DNA from: Bacteroidota bacterium
GTDB taxonomy: Bacteria > Bacteroidota > Bacteroidia > Bacteroidales > Prolixibacteraceae
Direction: 5' to 3'
Length of the DNA stretch: 13,040 nt
Assembly: GCA_030695265.1 (NCBI GenBank)
Contig: JAUYTA010000044.1
Coordinates: 1 to 13,040 of the forward strand
The position numbers and the translations under genes were made by a program. Positions 1 to 6,812 of this stretch are shown here, piece by piece (position 1 is the stretch's first letter; each line of letters starts with the position of its first letter). Below the pieces are notes generated by a model. The model saw only the letters and a program-made list of their open reading frames with translations. It was not told the origin of the DNA and made no database searches.

Positions 1-378
1 CCGATCAACAAACCCATCTGGACCAGTTCGTATGTGCTTTACACCGCCGGGTGGGCTTGTCTGGTTTTGTCATTGCTCATTTGGGTAATCGACCTGAAAG
101 GCTATTCGAAATGGACATCGTTTTTTGTCGTTTTCGGAATGAACCCGCTGTTCATTTTCGCTCTCTCCGGATTGTGGGCTAAAATATTGGGTCGAATGAT
201 CAAAATTGCCGGTCCAGATGGCGAGCCAATGAGTGGTTCAGCCTGGTTGTACAAACAGGTTTTTGTGCCAATGGCCGGTGAACTCAACGGTTCGTTGCTG
301 TACGCCATTGCACATGTGCTGGTTTTCTGGCTGATCGGATATGTGCTGTATAAGAGGAAGATTTTTATAAAAGTGTAA
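1..378 (+). CDS. NagX/DUF5009-type membrane acyltransferase, C-terminal part
   Basis: The reading frame is open from the first base, so the gene begins upstream of the window; 125 codons and a TAA stop are visible. The visible start reads PINKPIWTSSYVLYTAGW, a signature I recognise from the DUF5009 / heparan-alpha-glucosaminide N-acetyltransferase-like family (COG4299, NagX-like). At least three hydrophobic stretches follow, around residues 16-33, 38-55 and 95-115, fitting a polytopic inner-membrane protein. Family members are linked to N-acetylglucosamine use and in Bacteroidota often sit beside cell-wall sugar salvage genes; that agrees with the downstream amidase and NamZ. The GTG at 34 is an internal valine codon, not the start. 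The acyltransferase role is known for distant homologues and is inferred here, since the putative catalytic N-terminal part is outside the window. Confidence 0.8.
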   Translation, partial: PINKPIWTSSYVLYTAGWACLVLSLLIWVIDLKGYSKWTSFFVVFGMNPLFIFALSGLWAKILGRMIKIAGPDGEPMSGSAWLYKQVFVPMAGELNGSLLYAIAHVLVFWLIGYVLYKRKIFIKV

Positions 379-416
379 AGAAAGCCCACTTCTTATTCAC
401 CCGAAGGGGGTTTTAA

Positions 417-625
417 AAGACCTTATTTTTAAAGAAAAAACCTTAGTAGAAAGGAAATAACCCATATAACCAAACCTTATTACCTTATTTATGAAAATTG
501 AACACAACAACCTGATCACACATTTTTCAAGTTCGATCCAAAGACTATCAACCCTAAATGAGGTAATAAGGTTGTGTGCTGTGAGCGTGATTTTGTACTA
601 AGGTAGCCTTTTAAAATAAGGTTTT
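417..625. repeat. Long nested imperfect inverted repeat filling the 295-base gap
   Basis: The gap 379-673 has no gene but holds three stems nested in order around one centre. The outer arms are 417-434 and 608-625 (16 of 18 positions pair, one more as G-U). The middle arms are 440-448 and 596-604 (9 of 9). The inner arms are 473-491 and 555-573 (18 of 19, the exception a G-U). The loop is 492-554. The arms are built from CCTTATT or CCTTAGT on the left and their complements on the right. It could be a MITE-like remnant or a structured leader RNA of the amidase gene. I see no transposase, target duplication or T tract. Only a weak CCC-GAA-GGG hairpin lies just before it, at 401-409. Confidence 0.7.
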
Positions 626-673
626 AGGAATAGGCCACCAATGTTATTCAGAAAATAAAAACAATAAAAAGCA

Positions 674-3600
674 TTGAAAACGAATTACAGAAATAGAAAA
701 CCATTGCGATTTTGGAACTCAATAAAAACCAAAATACTCATTCTGATTGTCATTCTTGGAATGGCTTTACAATCATGCCTGGTACAATCCAAACGCCTTA
801 TTAAAAAGGCGAACATCGCCTCCACCGAATTTGCCCAAAAGGCTTCGGAAGGTTCGGTCTATAAATATAAATTCGATACCGTTGTGGTCGATCAGCAATC
901 GAAAAAGGTAAATCTGAAAATGAAAGAAGGGTTTTCCTATTTTCCATTCAGGCCTGAAAATACAGTCGAATATTACAACTGGTACAAAGAATTGCTTGGA
1001 CGAAAATTTCGGACTTATTCAGTTTCAATCGAGTCGATGGGAAAGGAAATCAGCGAGTTGATCCCGAATTATTACCGCGATCAAACGGTTGCCGTCGATG
1101 CTTCGCGTTTGAGTCAACCCTCAAAACTTAAATTACCCATCGTGCGCAATATTTCAGGAGGAACGAATTTTACCGAAGGTTTAAAGAACCGCAACATCGC
1201 TTTGTGGCACAGTCATGGCTGGTACTACGAAAACACGCTCGACCGCTGGGAATGGCAGCGCGCGCGGGTTTTCCTGACCGTTGAAGATATATGGACAATG
1301 GATTTTGTGGTTCCGTACATTACGCCGATGCTCGAAAATGCAGGTGCAAATGTGTTCCTTCCCCGTGAGCGCGACACCCAAAAACATGAACTGATTATTG
1401 ATGCCGATGGCTCAACAGAAGGATCATCGTATCAGGAAACAGGAGAAGCCATTCAGGCCGGAAATGAAAAAGGTTTTAGTCTGAAAGTGCCGTTTCTGAT
1501 TGAAGGCGAAAATCCTTTCCAGATGGGCGAAACCCGACAAATGCCGGCAAAAAAATCGGCTGATTCGAATATAAATTTTCTGCCTGAAATTCCCGAAACG
1601 GGCGAATATGCGGTATATGTTTCCTACTCGCAGAACGATGAAAATGCAACCGATGCGCATTATACGGTTTATCATTCAGGAGGAAAAACCGAATTTCTGG
1701 TGAACCAAACGATGGGTGGAGGAACCTGGATTTACCTGGGAACTTTCAGGTTTGAGAAAGGTGCAGATCGTGAACATGCCCGTGTTGAACTTATCAATGA
1801 ATCGAACGAAACCGGTAAATGGATTACTGCCGATGCGGTTAAACTGGGCGGTGGAATGGGAAATGTGGTTCGCGGACAGGCGGCACAACTAGAAAAAATC
1901 CATCAAATCCGCGACGAAAAAGGTTTTGCAATGGATTCGTCGTTGTGGTTGCCGTTTGCCAGTCAGCGTCCGCGTTATAAGGAAGCCTCGCGCTATTATT
2001 TGCAAACTGCCGGAATGCCCGATACGCTGGTTTACCTGCTGAATAAAACCAAATCGGATTATTCGAACCGTGGACAGGATGCCGCGCTTTACGCCAAACG
2101 CGAAAGCGGGAAGGACGATTACAAGGATGATTATCAGTCGCGCGGGGAGTGGGTGAATTACCTGATGGGCGCGCCAAACGGACCAAAGGCAAATCCTGAT
2201 GCAAAAGGCCTTGGCATTCCGATGGACATGGCGCTGGCTTTTCATACCGATGCGGGAACAACGCCCGACAGTTTGATAATTGGTACGCTGATGATTTACG
2301 ATACGACTTACGGACCGGACACTTTTGCCAATGGGCAGTCGCGATGGGCAAGCCGCGATTTGACTGATATTCTGCAAACGCAAATTGTTGGCGACCTTCA
2401 GAAACTCTATTACCCGCAATGGACTCGCCGCCCCATGTGGAACAAACAATATGCTGAAGCTGCCCGACCCAAAGTGCCAGTTGTTTTGTCGGAATTGCTT
2501 TCGCATCAGAATTTTGCAGACATGGTTCATGCCTACGATCCGCGGTTCAAATTTGATGTCAGTCGCGCTTACTATAAAGGAATCCTGAAGTTTTTGGCTT
2601 TTCAGAACGGGCAGAAATATGTGGTTCAGCCTTTGCCGGTCGATCATTTTCAAATGAGCCTCGAAGGAAAGAATATCCGTTTGTCGTGGAGTCCGGTGGC
2701 TGACGAATTGGAACCAACAGCAATTGCGAAATTTTATAAAGTTTATACCCGCATTGAAAACGGAGGCTTTGACAATGGCCGGAAAGTAAATGAGCCAAAC
2801 CTGATTTTAAATGAATTAAAACCGGGAGTTATATACAGTTTCAAGGTTACAGCAATTAACGAAGGAGGCGAGAGTTTTCCTTCGGAAATACTGGCCTGCA
2901 GCTTGCCAACAGACGACAAAAAGCCGGTTTTAATTGTGAATGCTTTCGACCGGATTTGCGGACCTGCTGCATTCGACAATGGCAAAGAAGCCGGTTTCCG
3001 GATGAGCGAAGATGAAGGTGTGGCCTACAAACGTGATTTGGGATACATTGGCGAACAATACGATTTCAACCGCAAATCGCTCTGGATCGATGATGATAAT
3101 TCGGGTTTTGGCTCCAGTCATGCTGATCAGGAAACGCGCATCGTCCAGGGAAATTCGTTTGATTATCCGCTGGTTCACGGACAGGCATTCCGCAACAACG
3201 GATTCGGTTTTATTTCGATGAGCGATGAAAGTTTCGAACAAAAAAACTGGGACAAAAACGCTTTTTCGGCACTCGATATTATTTTCGGAGAAGAAAAAAC
3301 CACCAGCCGGCTTTACGGATTCAAGAAAAAAGATTTTACGCTTTTCACTCCTGAAATGCGGCAAGCCATTGCGGAATATACTTCCGGAGAAGAAGCCAGA
3401 CTTTTCTTGTCGGGCGCATACATTGGAACCGATCTCGAACTTTGCGGCGATACGCTGGCAAAGAAGTTTGCCGCTGATGTGCTGCATTTTACGCCAATGA
3501 CCAATCATGCCAGCAAGAGCGGTTGTATTTATCCGGTGAATGTGGTGAAAGATCAATTTTCAGGAGAATTCAAATTTGTTCAGGAATACCATCCGGCCAT

Positions 3601-3814
3601 TTACAAAGTTGAGTCGCCCGACGCCATTGAGCCCAAGGGCAAAGATGCCAAAGTTTTGTTCCGCTACAAAGTTGATAACAAAACCGCCGGAGTTTGTTTC
3701 GATGGAGATTACAAATCGGTAATTCTTGGCTTTCCGTTTGAAACCATCACGACAGAAAAAGAGCGAAGCGAATTGTTGGGGCAGATTTTGAGGTATTGGG
3801 GAATGAAGAAGTGA
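674..3814 (+). CDS. Exported N-acetylmuramoyl-L-alanine amidase with golvesin-like insert
   Basis: A 1046-residue predicted lipoprotein. A hydrophobic segment (about 20-34) ends in ALQSC, giving lipid-anchor Cys35. The Amidase_3 zinc-hydrolase core is recognisable but split. The first half (about 172-234) has ALWHSHGW (H179/H181), the Glu of TVEDIW (E204) and an LENAGANVFLPRERD strand. The second half has LAFHTDAG (H524) and PVVLSELLSH (E607). These match the usual His-Glu-His zinc ligands plus catalytic Glu. A beta-sandwich resembling the golvesin C-terminal domain (about 300-395) is inserted between them. A fibronectin type III-like domain (about 657-745) and a roughly 300-residue alpha/beta region of unknown role follow. 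The expected activity is removal of stem peptides from MurNAc at the cell surface or in the periplasm. Databases sometimes label relatives xanthan lyase, which this motif set does not support. No ATG exists before residue 30 and an in-frame TAA lies at 665-667, so TTG 674 is the best start; TTG 704 is the alternative. Confidence 0.82.
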   Translation: MKTNYRNRKPLRFWNSIKTKILILIVILGMALQSCLVQSKRLIKKANIASTEFAQKASEGSVYKYKFDTVVVDQQSKKVNLKMKEGFSYFPFRPENTVEYYNWYKELLGRKFRTYSVSIESMGKEISELIPNYYRDQTVAVDASRLSQPSKLKLPIVRNISGGTNFTEGLKNRNIALWHSHGWYYENTLDRWEWQRARVFLTVEDIWTMDFVVPYITPMLENAGANVFLPRERDTQKHELIIDADGSTEGSSYQETGEAIQAGNEKGFSLKVPFLIEGENPFQMGETRQMPAKKSADSNINFLPEIPETGEYAVYVSYSQNDENATDAHYTVYHSGGKTEFLVNQTMGGGTWIYLGTFRFEKGADREHARVELINESNETGKWITADAVKLGGGMGNVVRGQAAQLEKIHQIRDEKGFAMDSSLWLPFASQRPRYKEASRYYLQTAGMPDTLVYLLNKTKSDYSNRGQDAALYAKRESGKDDYKDDYQSRGEWVNYLMGAPNGPKANPDAKGLGIPMDMALAFHTDAGTTPDSLIIGTLMIYDTTYGPDTFANGQSRWASRDLTDILQTQIVGDLQKLYYPQWTRRPMWNKQYAEAARPKVPVVLSELLSHQNFADMVHAYDPRFKFDVSRAYYKGILKFLAFQNGQKYVVQPLPVDHFQMSLEGKNIRLSWSPVADELEPTAIAKFYKVYTRIENGGFDNGRKVNEPNLILNELKPGVIYSFKVTAINEGGESFPSEILACSLPTDDKKPVLIVNAFDRICGPAAFDNGKEAGFRMSEDEGVAYKRDLGYIGEQYDFNRKSLWIDDDNSGFGSSHADQETRIVQGNSFDYPLVHGQAFRNNGFGFISMSDESFEQKNWDKNAFSALDIIFGEEKTTSRLYGFKKKDFTLFTPEMRQAIAEYTSGEEARLFLSGAYIGTDLELCGDTLAKKFAADVLHFTPMTNHASKSGCIYPVNVVKDQFSGEFKFVQEYHPAIYKVESPDAIEPKGKDAKVLFRYKVDNKTAGVCFDGDYKSVILGFPFETITTEKERSELLGQILRYWGMKK

Positions 3815-3842
3815 TCAGTGTTCAGTCGCAGTTGGCAGAAAA

Positions 3843-3957
3843 ACCGCGTAGCGGTGGAGAATATTGTAGCCCCGGATTTTAATCCGGGGAATAAAAAGGA
3901 GACAAATCACCCGTCCGCGAAATATCATTTTTTGAAACGAAAATCATATTTCGGACG
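3843..3957. repeat. Composite REP-like palindromic element, copy A
   Basis: Three hairpins lie in a row. ACCGC-GTA-GCGGT is at 3843-3855. A 9-base-pair stem with a 2-base loop is at 3870-3889, preceded by TATTGTAG. A longer stem at 3912-3957 begins CGTCCG and ends CGGACG, with a 2-base bulge and one mismatch. The same three-part arrangement recurs at 8809-8933. The 18-mer AAAAACCGCGTAGCGGTG and the 11-mer TATTGTAGCCC are identical in both copies and keep the same 23-base offset. This resembles the intergenic palindromic repeats seen in many Bacteroidota. It sits in the gap between the amidase and the glycosyltransferase. Confidence 0.75.
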
Positions 3958-3993
3958 AAAAGGAGAAAAAATACAAAGAAGTAAAAACAAAAT

Positions 3994-4060
3994 AACCACA
4001 TAGACACATAGTGCACATATAAAATACACAACCTATTGTGTCCTATGTGCCTAGGTGGTT
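3994..4060. repeat. Inverted repeat directly upstream of the glycosyltransferase
   Basis: The arms 3994-4011 (AACCACATAGACACATAG) and 4043-4060 pair at 16 of 18 positions. Inside is a smaller hairpin, ACACAA 4026-4031 with TTGTGT 4036-4041. The element ends 18 bases before the ATG at 4079, so in a transcript it would fold in the leader, close to the translation start. No T tract typical of a terminator follows; an A-rich stretch does. Sequence type and position fit a second family of dispersed palindromic repeats; a regulatory role is only possible. Confidence 0.7.
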
Positions 4061-4078
4061 CAAAAAAAAACAAATACC

Positions 4079-5560
4079 ATGAAAAAAATTACATGTTTTA
4101 TCCCATACAGTTCGCAGGAGGAAACCCTCGCTACTGTTCAGGAATTAAGAAATTCGGACCTTGTTTCGCAGGTTTATGTGCTGTGCAATGCCGAGCAAAA
4201 CTGCCTGATTGATGGCGCTGAAGTGCTAAAGTCGGAACCTATGACCAGCGGAAAAACCATCCGGAAAATAGCTGCTTTGGCGAACACCCGTTACACACTG
4301 ATTTACACTCGTCAGAGTTCGTTGCAAATGGGACAAAAGGCGCTCGAACGCTTTGCACAGGTAGCCGACGATACCCAGAGCGGCATGGTTTATTCGAACT
4401 ATTTGGCAGTAAAAAACGGGAAAGTGGAAAATAATCCGGTTATCGATTGTCAGGAAGGTAGCTTGCGCGATGATTTTAACTTTGGTTCCGTGTTGTTTTT
4501 CCGCACCGAAATCATGAAAAAAGCTGCCGGACAGGTTTCCGAAGATCTTCAGTTTGCAGGTTTGTATTCCCTTCGTCTGGGCGTTTCGCAGTATGCAGAA
4601 TTGTTCCGTATTCCGGAGAATTTATACACCGAACACGAATCGGATTTGCGCAAATCAGGTGAGAAAATCTTCGATTACGTTGATCCGAAAAATCGCGCGG
4701 TTCAAATTGAAATGGAAAAAGCCTGTACGCAACATTTGAAAAATATTGGCGCTTTTCTGGAACCGGTTTTCACGCCTGTAAAGTTTGACGAGCAGGAATT
4801 TGCAATGGAAGCTTCGGTGATTATTCCGGTGAAAAACAGGGTGCGCACCATCGAAGATGCCATCAAATCGGTTCTGGCTCAAAAAGCGACTTTCAAATTT
4901 AACCTGATCATCGTTGACAATTATTCAACTGATGGAACCACTGAACTGATTCAGAAATATGCAGCCATCGATTCGCGGCTGGTTCACATTGTTCCCGAAC
5001 GCAAAGACCTCGGAATTGGCGGTTGCTGGAACGAAGCGGCGAACAGTCCACGCTGCGGAAAATTTGCTATTCAACTCGACAGCGACGACATGTACTACGA
5101 TGAAACCACGGTTCAGCAGGTGGTTGATGCTTTTTATGCGCAGAATTGTGCAATGGTGGTTGGTACTTACCAGATGGTCAATTTTGCCTTGGAAGAAATT
5201 CCTCCGGGAATCATTGATCACAAGGAATGGACACCTGAAAATGGGCGCAACAATGCTCTTCGTATCAATGGATTGGGCGCACCGCGGGCATTTTATACGC
5301 CGGTTCTGCGACGCATTCCGGTTCCAAATGTCAATTATGGCGAAGATTACGCGCTCGGATTGGCCATTTCGCGTCACTTCCAAATCGGACGCATTTATAA
5401 CCCGATTTACCTTTGTCGCCGCTGGGACGAAAATTCGGATGCTTCGTTGAGCATCGAAGTAATGAACGCACACAATTTATACAAAGACCGAATTCGGACG
5501 ATTGAATTGAAAGCGCGTAAACAAAGCCCCCTTCCCGTTCCCCCAAGGGGGAAAGCTTGA
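4079..5560 (+). CDS. Family 2 glycosyltransferase with two GT-A-like domains
   Basis: A 493-residue protein with no signal peptide or membrane segment, so probably cytosolic. The second domain (about 243-470) is a typical GT2 fold: EASVIIPVKNR, IIVDNYSTDGT (D280), the metal-binding LDSDD (334-337), GEDYALGLAISR with an acidic pair at 422-423, and CRRWDENSD near the end. The first domain (about 3-190) has the same outline (CFIPYSSQEE, SNYLAVKNGKV, FNFGSVLFFRTEIM) but reads YTRQSSLQM where a DXD would be expected, so it looks inactive. ATG 4079 is preferred over the in-frame GTG at 4055, which lies within the upstream palindrome and would add a lysine/asparagine-rich leader. The last residues (KQSPLPVPPRGKA) are encoded by repeat-like DNA. 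Donor and acceptor are unknown. The neighbouring DUF4922 gene and the cell-wall hydrolases suggest a role with amino sugars or a glycan made from salvage products. Confidence 0.8.
   Translation: MKKITCFIPYSSQEETLATVQELRNSDLVSQVYVLCNAEQNCLIDGAEVLKSEPMTSGKTIRKIAALANTRYTLIYTRQSSLQMGQKALERFAQVADDTQSGMVYSNYLAVKNGKVENNPVIDCQEGSLRDDFNFGSVLFFRTEIMKKAAGQVSEDLQFAGLYSLRLGVSQYAELFRIPENLYTEHESDLRKSGEKIFDYVDPKNRAVQIEMEKACTQHLKNIGAFLEPVFTPVKFDEQEFAMEASVIIPVKNRVRTIEDAIKSVLAQKATFKFNLIIVDNYSTDGTTELIQKYAAIDSRLVHIVPERKDLGIGGCWNEAANSPRCGKFAIQLDSDDMYYDETTVQQVVDAFYAQNCAMVVGTYQMVNFALEEIPPGIIDHKEWTPENGRNNALRINGLGAPRAFYTPVLRRIPVPNVNYGEDYALGLAISRHFQIGRIYNPIYLCRRWDENSDASLSIEVMNAHNLYKDRIRTIELKARKQSPLPVPPRGKA
5527..5551. 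repeat. C/G-run hairpin inside the 3' end of the glycosyltransferase gene
   Basis: CCCCCTT (5527-5533) pairs with AAGGGGG (5545-5551) around an 11-base loop; CCCCC-AA-GGGGG (5540-5551) is an alternative stem. The stretch resembles dispersed intergenic repeats of Bacteroidota. It lies in frame just before the TGA at 5558-5560, so the coding end has been written by the repeat or the repeat has run into the gene. Confidence 0.65.
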
Positions 5561-5582
5561 GTCGTTTATTTGCGATTTTTCC

Positions 5583-5662
5583 GCCCTGAAGGGGTAAAAT
5601 AATCTAGCTCCGCCAGCTGGCGGACAACGCCTTGGGGTTAGGAAATATTGGGCTTTCAGCCC
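5583..5662. repeat. Palindrome cluster between glycosyltransferase and DUF4922 gene
   Basis: The 120-base gap 5561-5680 contains CCCTGAAGGGG (5585-5594), a perfect 16-base palindrome TCCGCCAGCTGGCGGA (5609-5624), and GGGCT-TTC-AGCCC (5650-5662). Together with the hairpin at 5527-5551 they form a mosaic of short palindromes of the dispersed Bacteroidota type. No gene or clear terminator is seen here. Confidence 0.65.
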
Positions 5663-5680
5663 GAAAATAAAAAAAATACA

Positions 5681-6673
5681 ATGAATCAATTGCTGGAATT
5701 AATAAGAAAGAAAAGTGCCGCTCAGGTTCTCCGGGAATTTGCCGAATTGCAAAAACTAAGCTGGCCGTTGGCTGCAACCAATTATGAAGGGTTGAAGACG
5801 GTGAAAGAAAAGCAGTTTCAATTCGATGGTTTTCAGGTTAAAGTTCAATTTAATCCGGAAAGGATGCGATCATCGGCAGCGAAAGTTGATAAGCAGTCGA
5901 TTGCTGAACGCAAATGCTTTTTGTGTATTGACAACCGACCGGCAGAGCAGGATGCAATCGCATTTGGTAATCAGTTTCTGATTTTGGTGAATCCGTTTCC
6001 GATTTTTAATACACACTTTACGATTTCGTGCAATTCGCATATTGATCAGCGATTTATCCCGAATGTTCGGTCTTTGTTGGAATTAGCACGGGCAATGGAG
6101 GGATTTACGGTATTCTACAATGGCCCGGAATGTGGCGCTTCGGCTCCCGATCACCTGCATTTTCAGGCCGGAGAAAATGGATTTATGCCCATTGGCGATG
6201 AGTTCGACCGGTTAAAGTCGTCAGCACGAAAACTTTTCTCGGGATCAACAGCCGATGTATGGGCGTTCGACAATTACCTCCGGAAAATGATTTCGGTAGA
6301 AACCAATTCGATGGAAGTAGCTTTGAAGATTATCGGAATTTATTACACTCATTTTCAGGCGATGCAGCCCGAAAAAATGGAGCCAATGATGAATGCGCTG
6401 TGTACTTTTTCTGGAGGGAAATGGACGATCCATCTTTTTCCACGCAAACTTCATCGCCCGCGTCAGTTTTTTGCCGAAGGGAATGATCAATTGTTAATTT
6501 CGCCCGCATCGGTTGATTTTGGAGGCGTTTTTATCACTCCCAGAAAAGTGGATTTCGATAAAATTACGATTAAAGATATTGAAGATATCTATAACCAGGT
6601 CAGTTTGAATCCGGATGCTTTTCAGGAATTGACAGAAAAAATAAGGCAAGACCTAAACAGAATCTTAATATGA
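5681..6673 (+). CDS. DUF4922 protein, HIT-like nucleotidyltransferase or phosphorylase
   Basis: A 330-residue soluble protein that I recognise as DUF4922. It carries ERKCFLCIDNRP (C79/C82, a possible metal-binding pair), a VNPFPIFNTHFTI strand (residues 103-115) and GPECGASAPDHLHFQAG with an H-x-H-x-Q triad at H158/H160/Q162. That triad places it near the GalT, GDP-hexose phosphorylase and Ap4A phosphorylase branch of the HIT superfamily, in which a histidine attacks a nucleotide phosphate. A second conserved-looking stretch is HLFPRKLHRP (251-260). ATG 5681 is chosen; the in-frame TTG at 5648 lies in the upstream palindrome. Likely chemistry is transfer or phosphorolysis at a nucleoside phosphate, perhaps on a nucleotide sugar, but the substrate is unknown. 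The position directly after a glycosyltransferase and among cell-wall hydrolases suggests partnership. The superfamily assignment is fairly safe; the reaction is inference. Confidence 0.75.
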   Translation: MNQLLELIRKKSAAQVLREFAELQKLSWPLAATNYEGLKTVKEKQFQFDGFQVKVQFNPERMRSSAAKVDKQSIAERKCFLCIDNRPAEQDAIAFGNQFLILVNPFPIFNTHFTISCNSHIDQRFIPNVRSLLELARAMEGFTVFYNGPECGASAPDHLHFQAGENGFMPIGDEFDRLKSSARKLFSGSTADVWAFDNYLRKMISVETNSMEVALKIIGIYYTHFQAMQPEKMEPMMNALCTFSGGKWTIHLFPRKLHRPRQFFAEGNDQLLISPASVDFGGVFITPRKVDFDKITIKDIEDIYNQVSLNPDAFQELTEKIRQDLNRILI

Positions 6674-6812
6674 AACGAACATGCCACGGAAAATATTTAA
6701 AAGGTAGCGGCATAAAAAGAGAATGAAAATATAAGTTCGAAGTGGATGCTTTCTGGCGTGTGAGTTCCATGAGAACCCTTAATAATCGATTAATTAATAA
6801 CGATATTTTCGA

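Noticed and set aside
401..415. Terminator after the NagX-like gene
   Set aside because: The CCC-GAA-GGG stem is only three pairs long, followed by four Ts; too weak to call.
591..625. Promoter for the amidase (TTTTG at 591-595 followed by TAAGGTTTT)
   Set aside because: The downstream box does not match TAnnTTTG, and the segment is already explained as an arm of the inverted repeat.
1839..2653. Long minus-strand open frames (170 and 254 codons) opposite the amidase gene
   Set aside because: They overlap each other and a well-supported gene, have no recognisable domain, and their translations look like antisense of coding DNA.
2930..3556. 208-codon minus-strand open frame
   Set aside because: It is the antisense of the C-terminal part of the amidase, with no motif or plausible start context.
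3818..4003. 61-codon open frame after the amidase
   Set aside because: It runs through the palindromic repeat element; the peptide is lysine-rich and looks non-coding.
3843..4060. CRISPR array
   Set aside because: The repeats are different palindromes in a row, not identical direct repeats with regular spacers, and no cas gene is present.
4925..5473. 182-codon minus-strand and 163-codon plus-strand alternative frames within the glycosyltransferase
   Set aside because: The GT2 motifs are clear in the main frame and these shadows contain none.
6783..6797. Palindromes TAATCGATTA and TTAATTAA before the beta-lactamase-fold gene
   Set aside because: Short AT-rich palindromes are common in such leaders; no matching operator copy or regulator gene is present to support a binding site.
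6804..6811. TATTTTCG as a -7 promoter element
   Set aside because: It has one mismatch to TAnnTTTG and lies immediately against the ATG at 6813, too close for a normal promoter.
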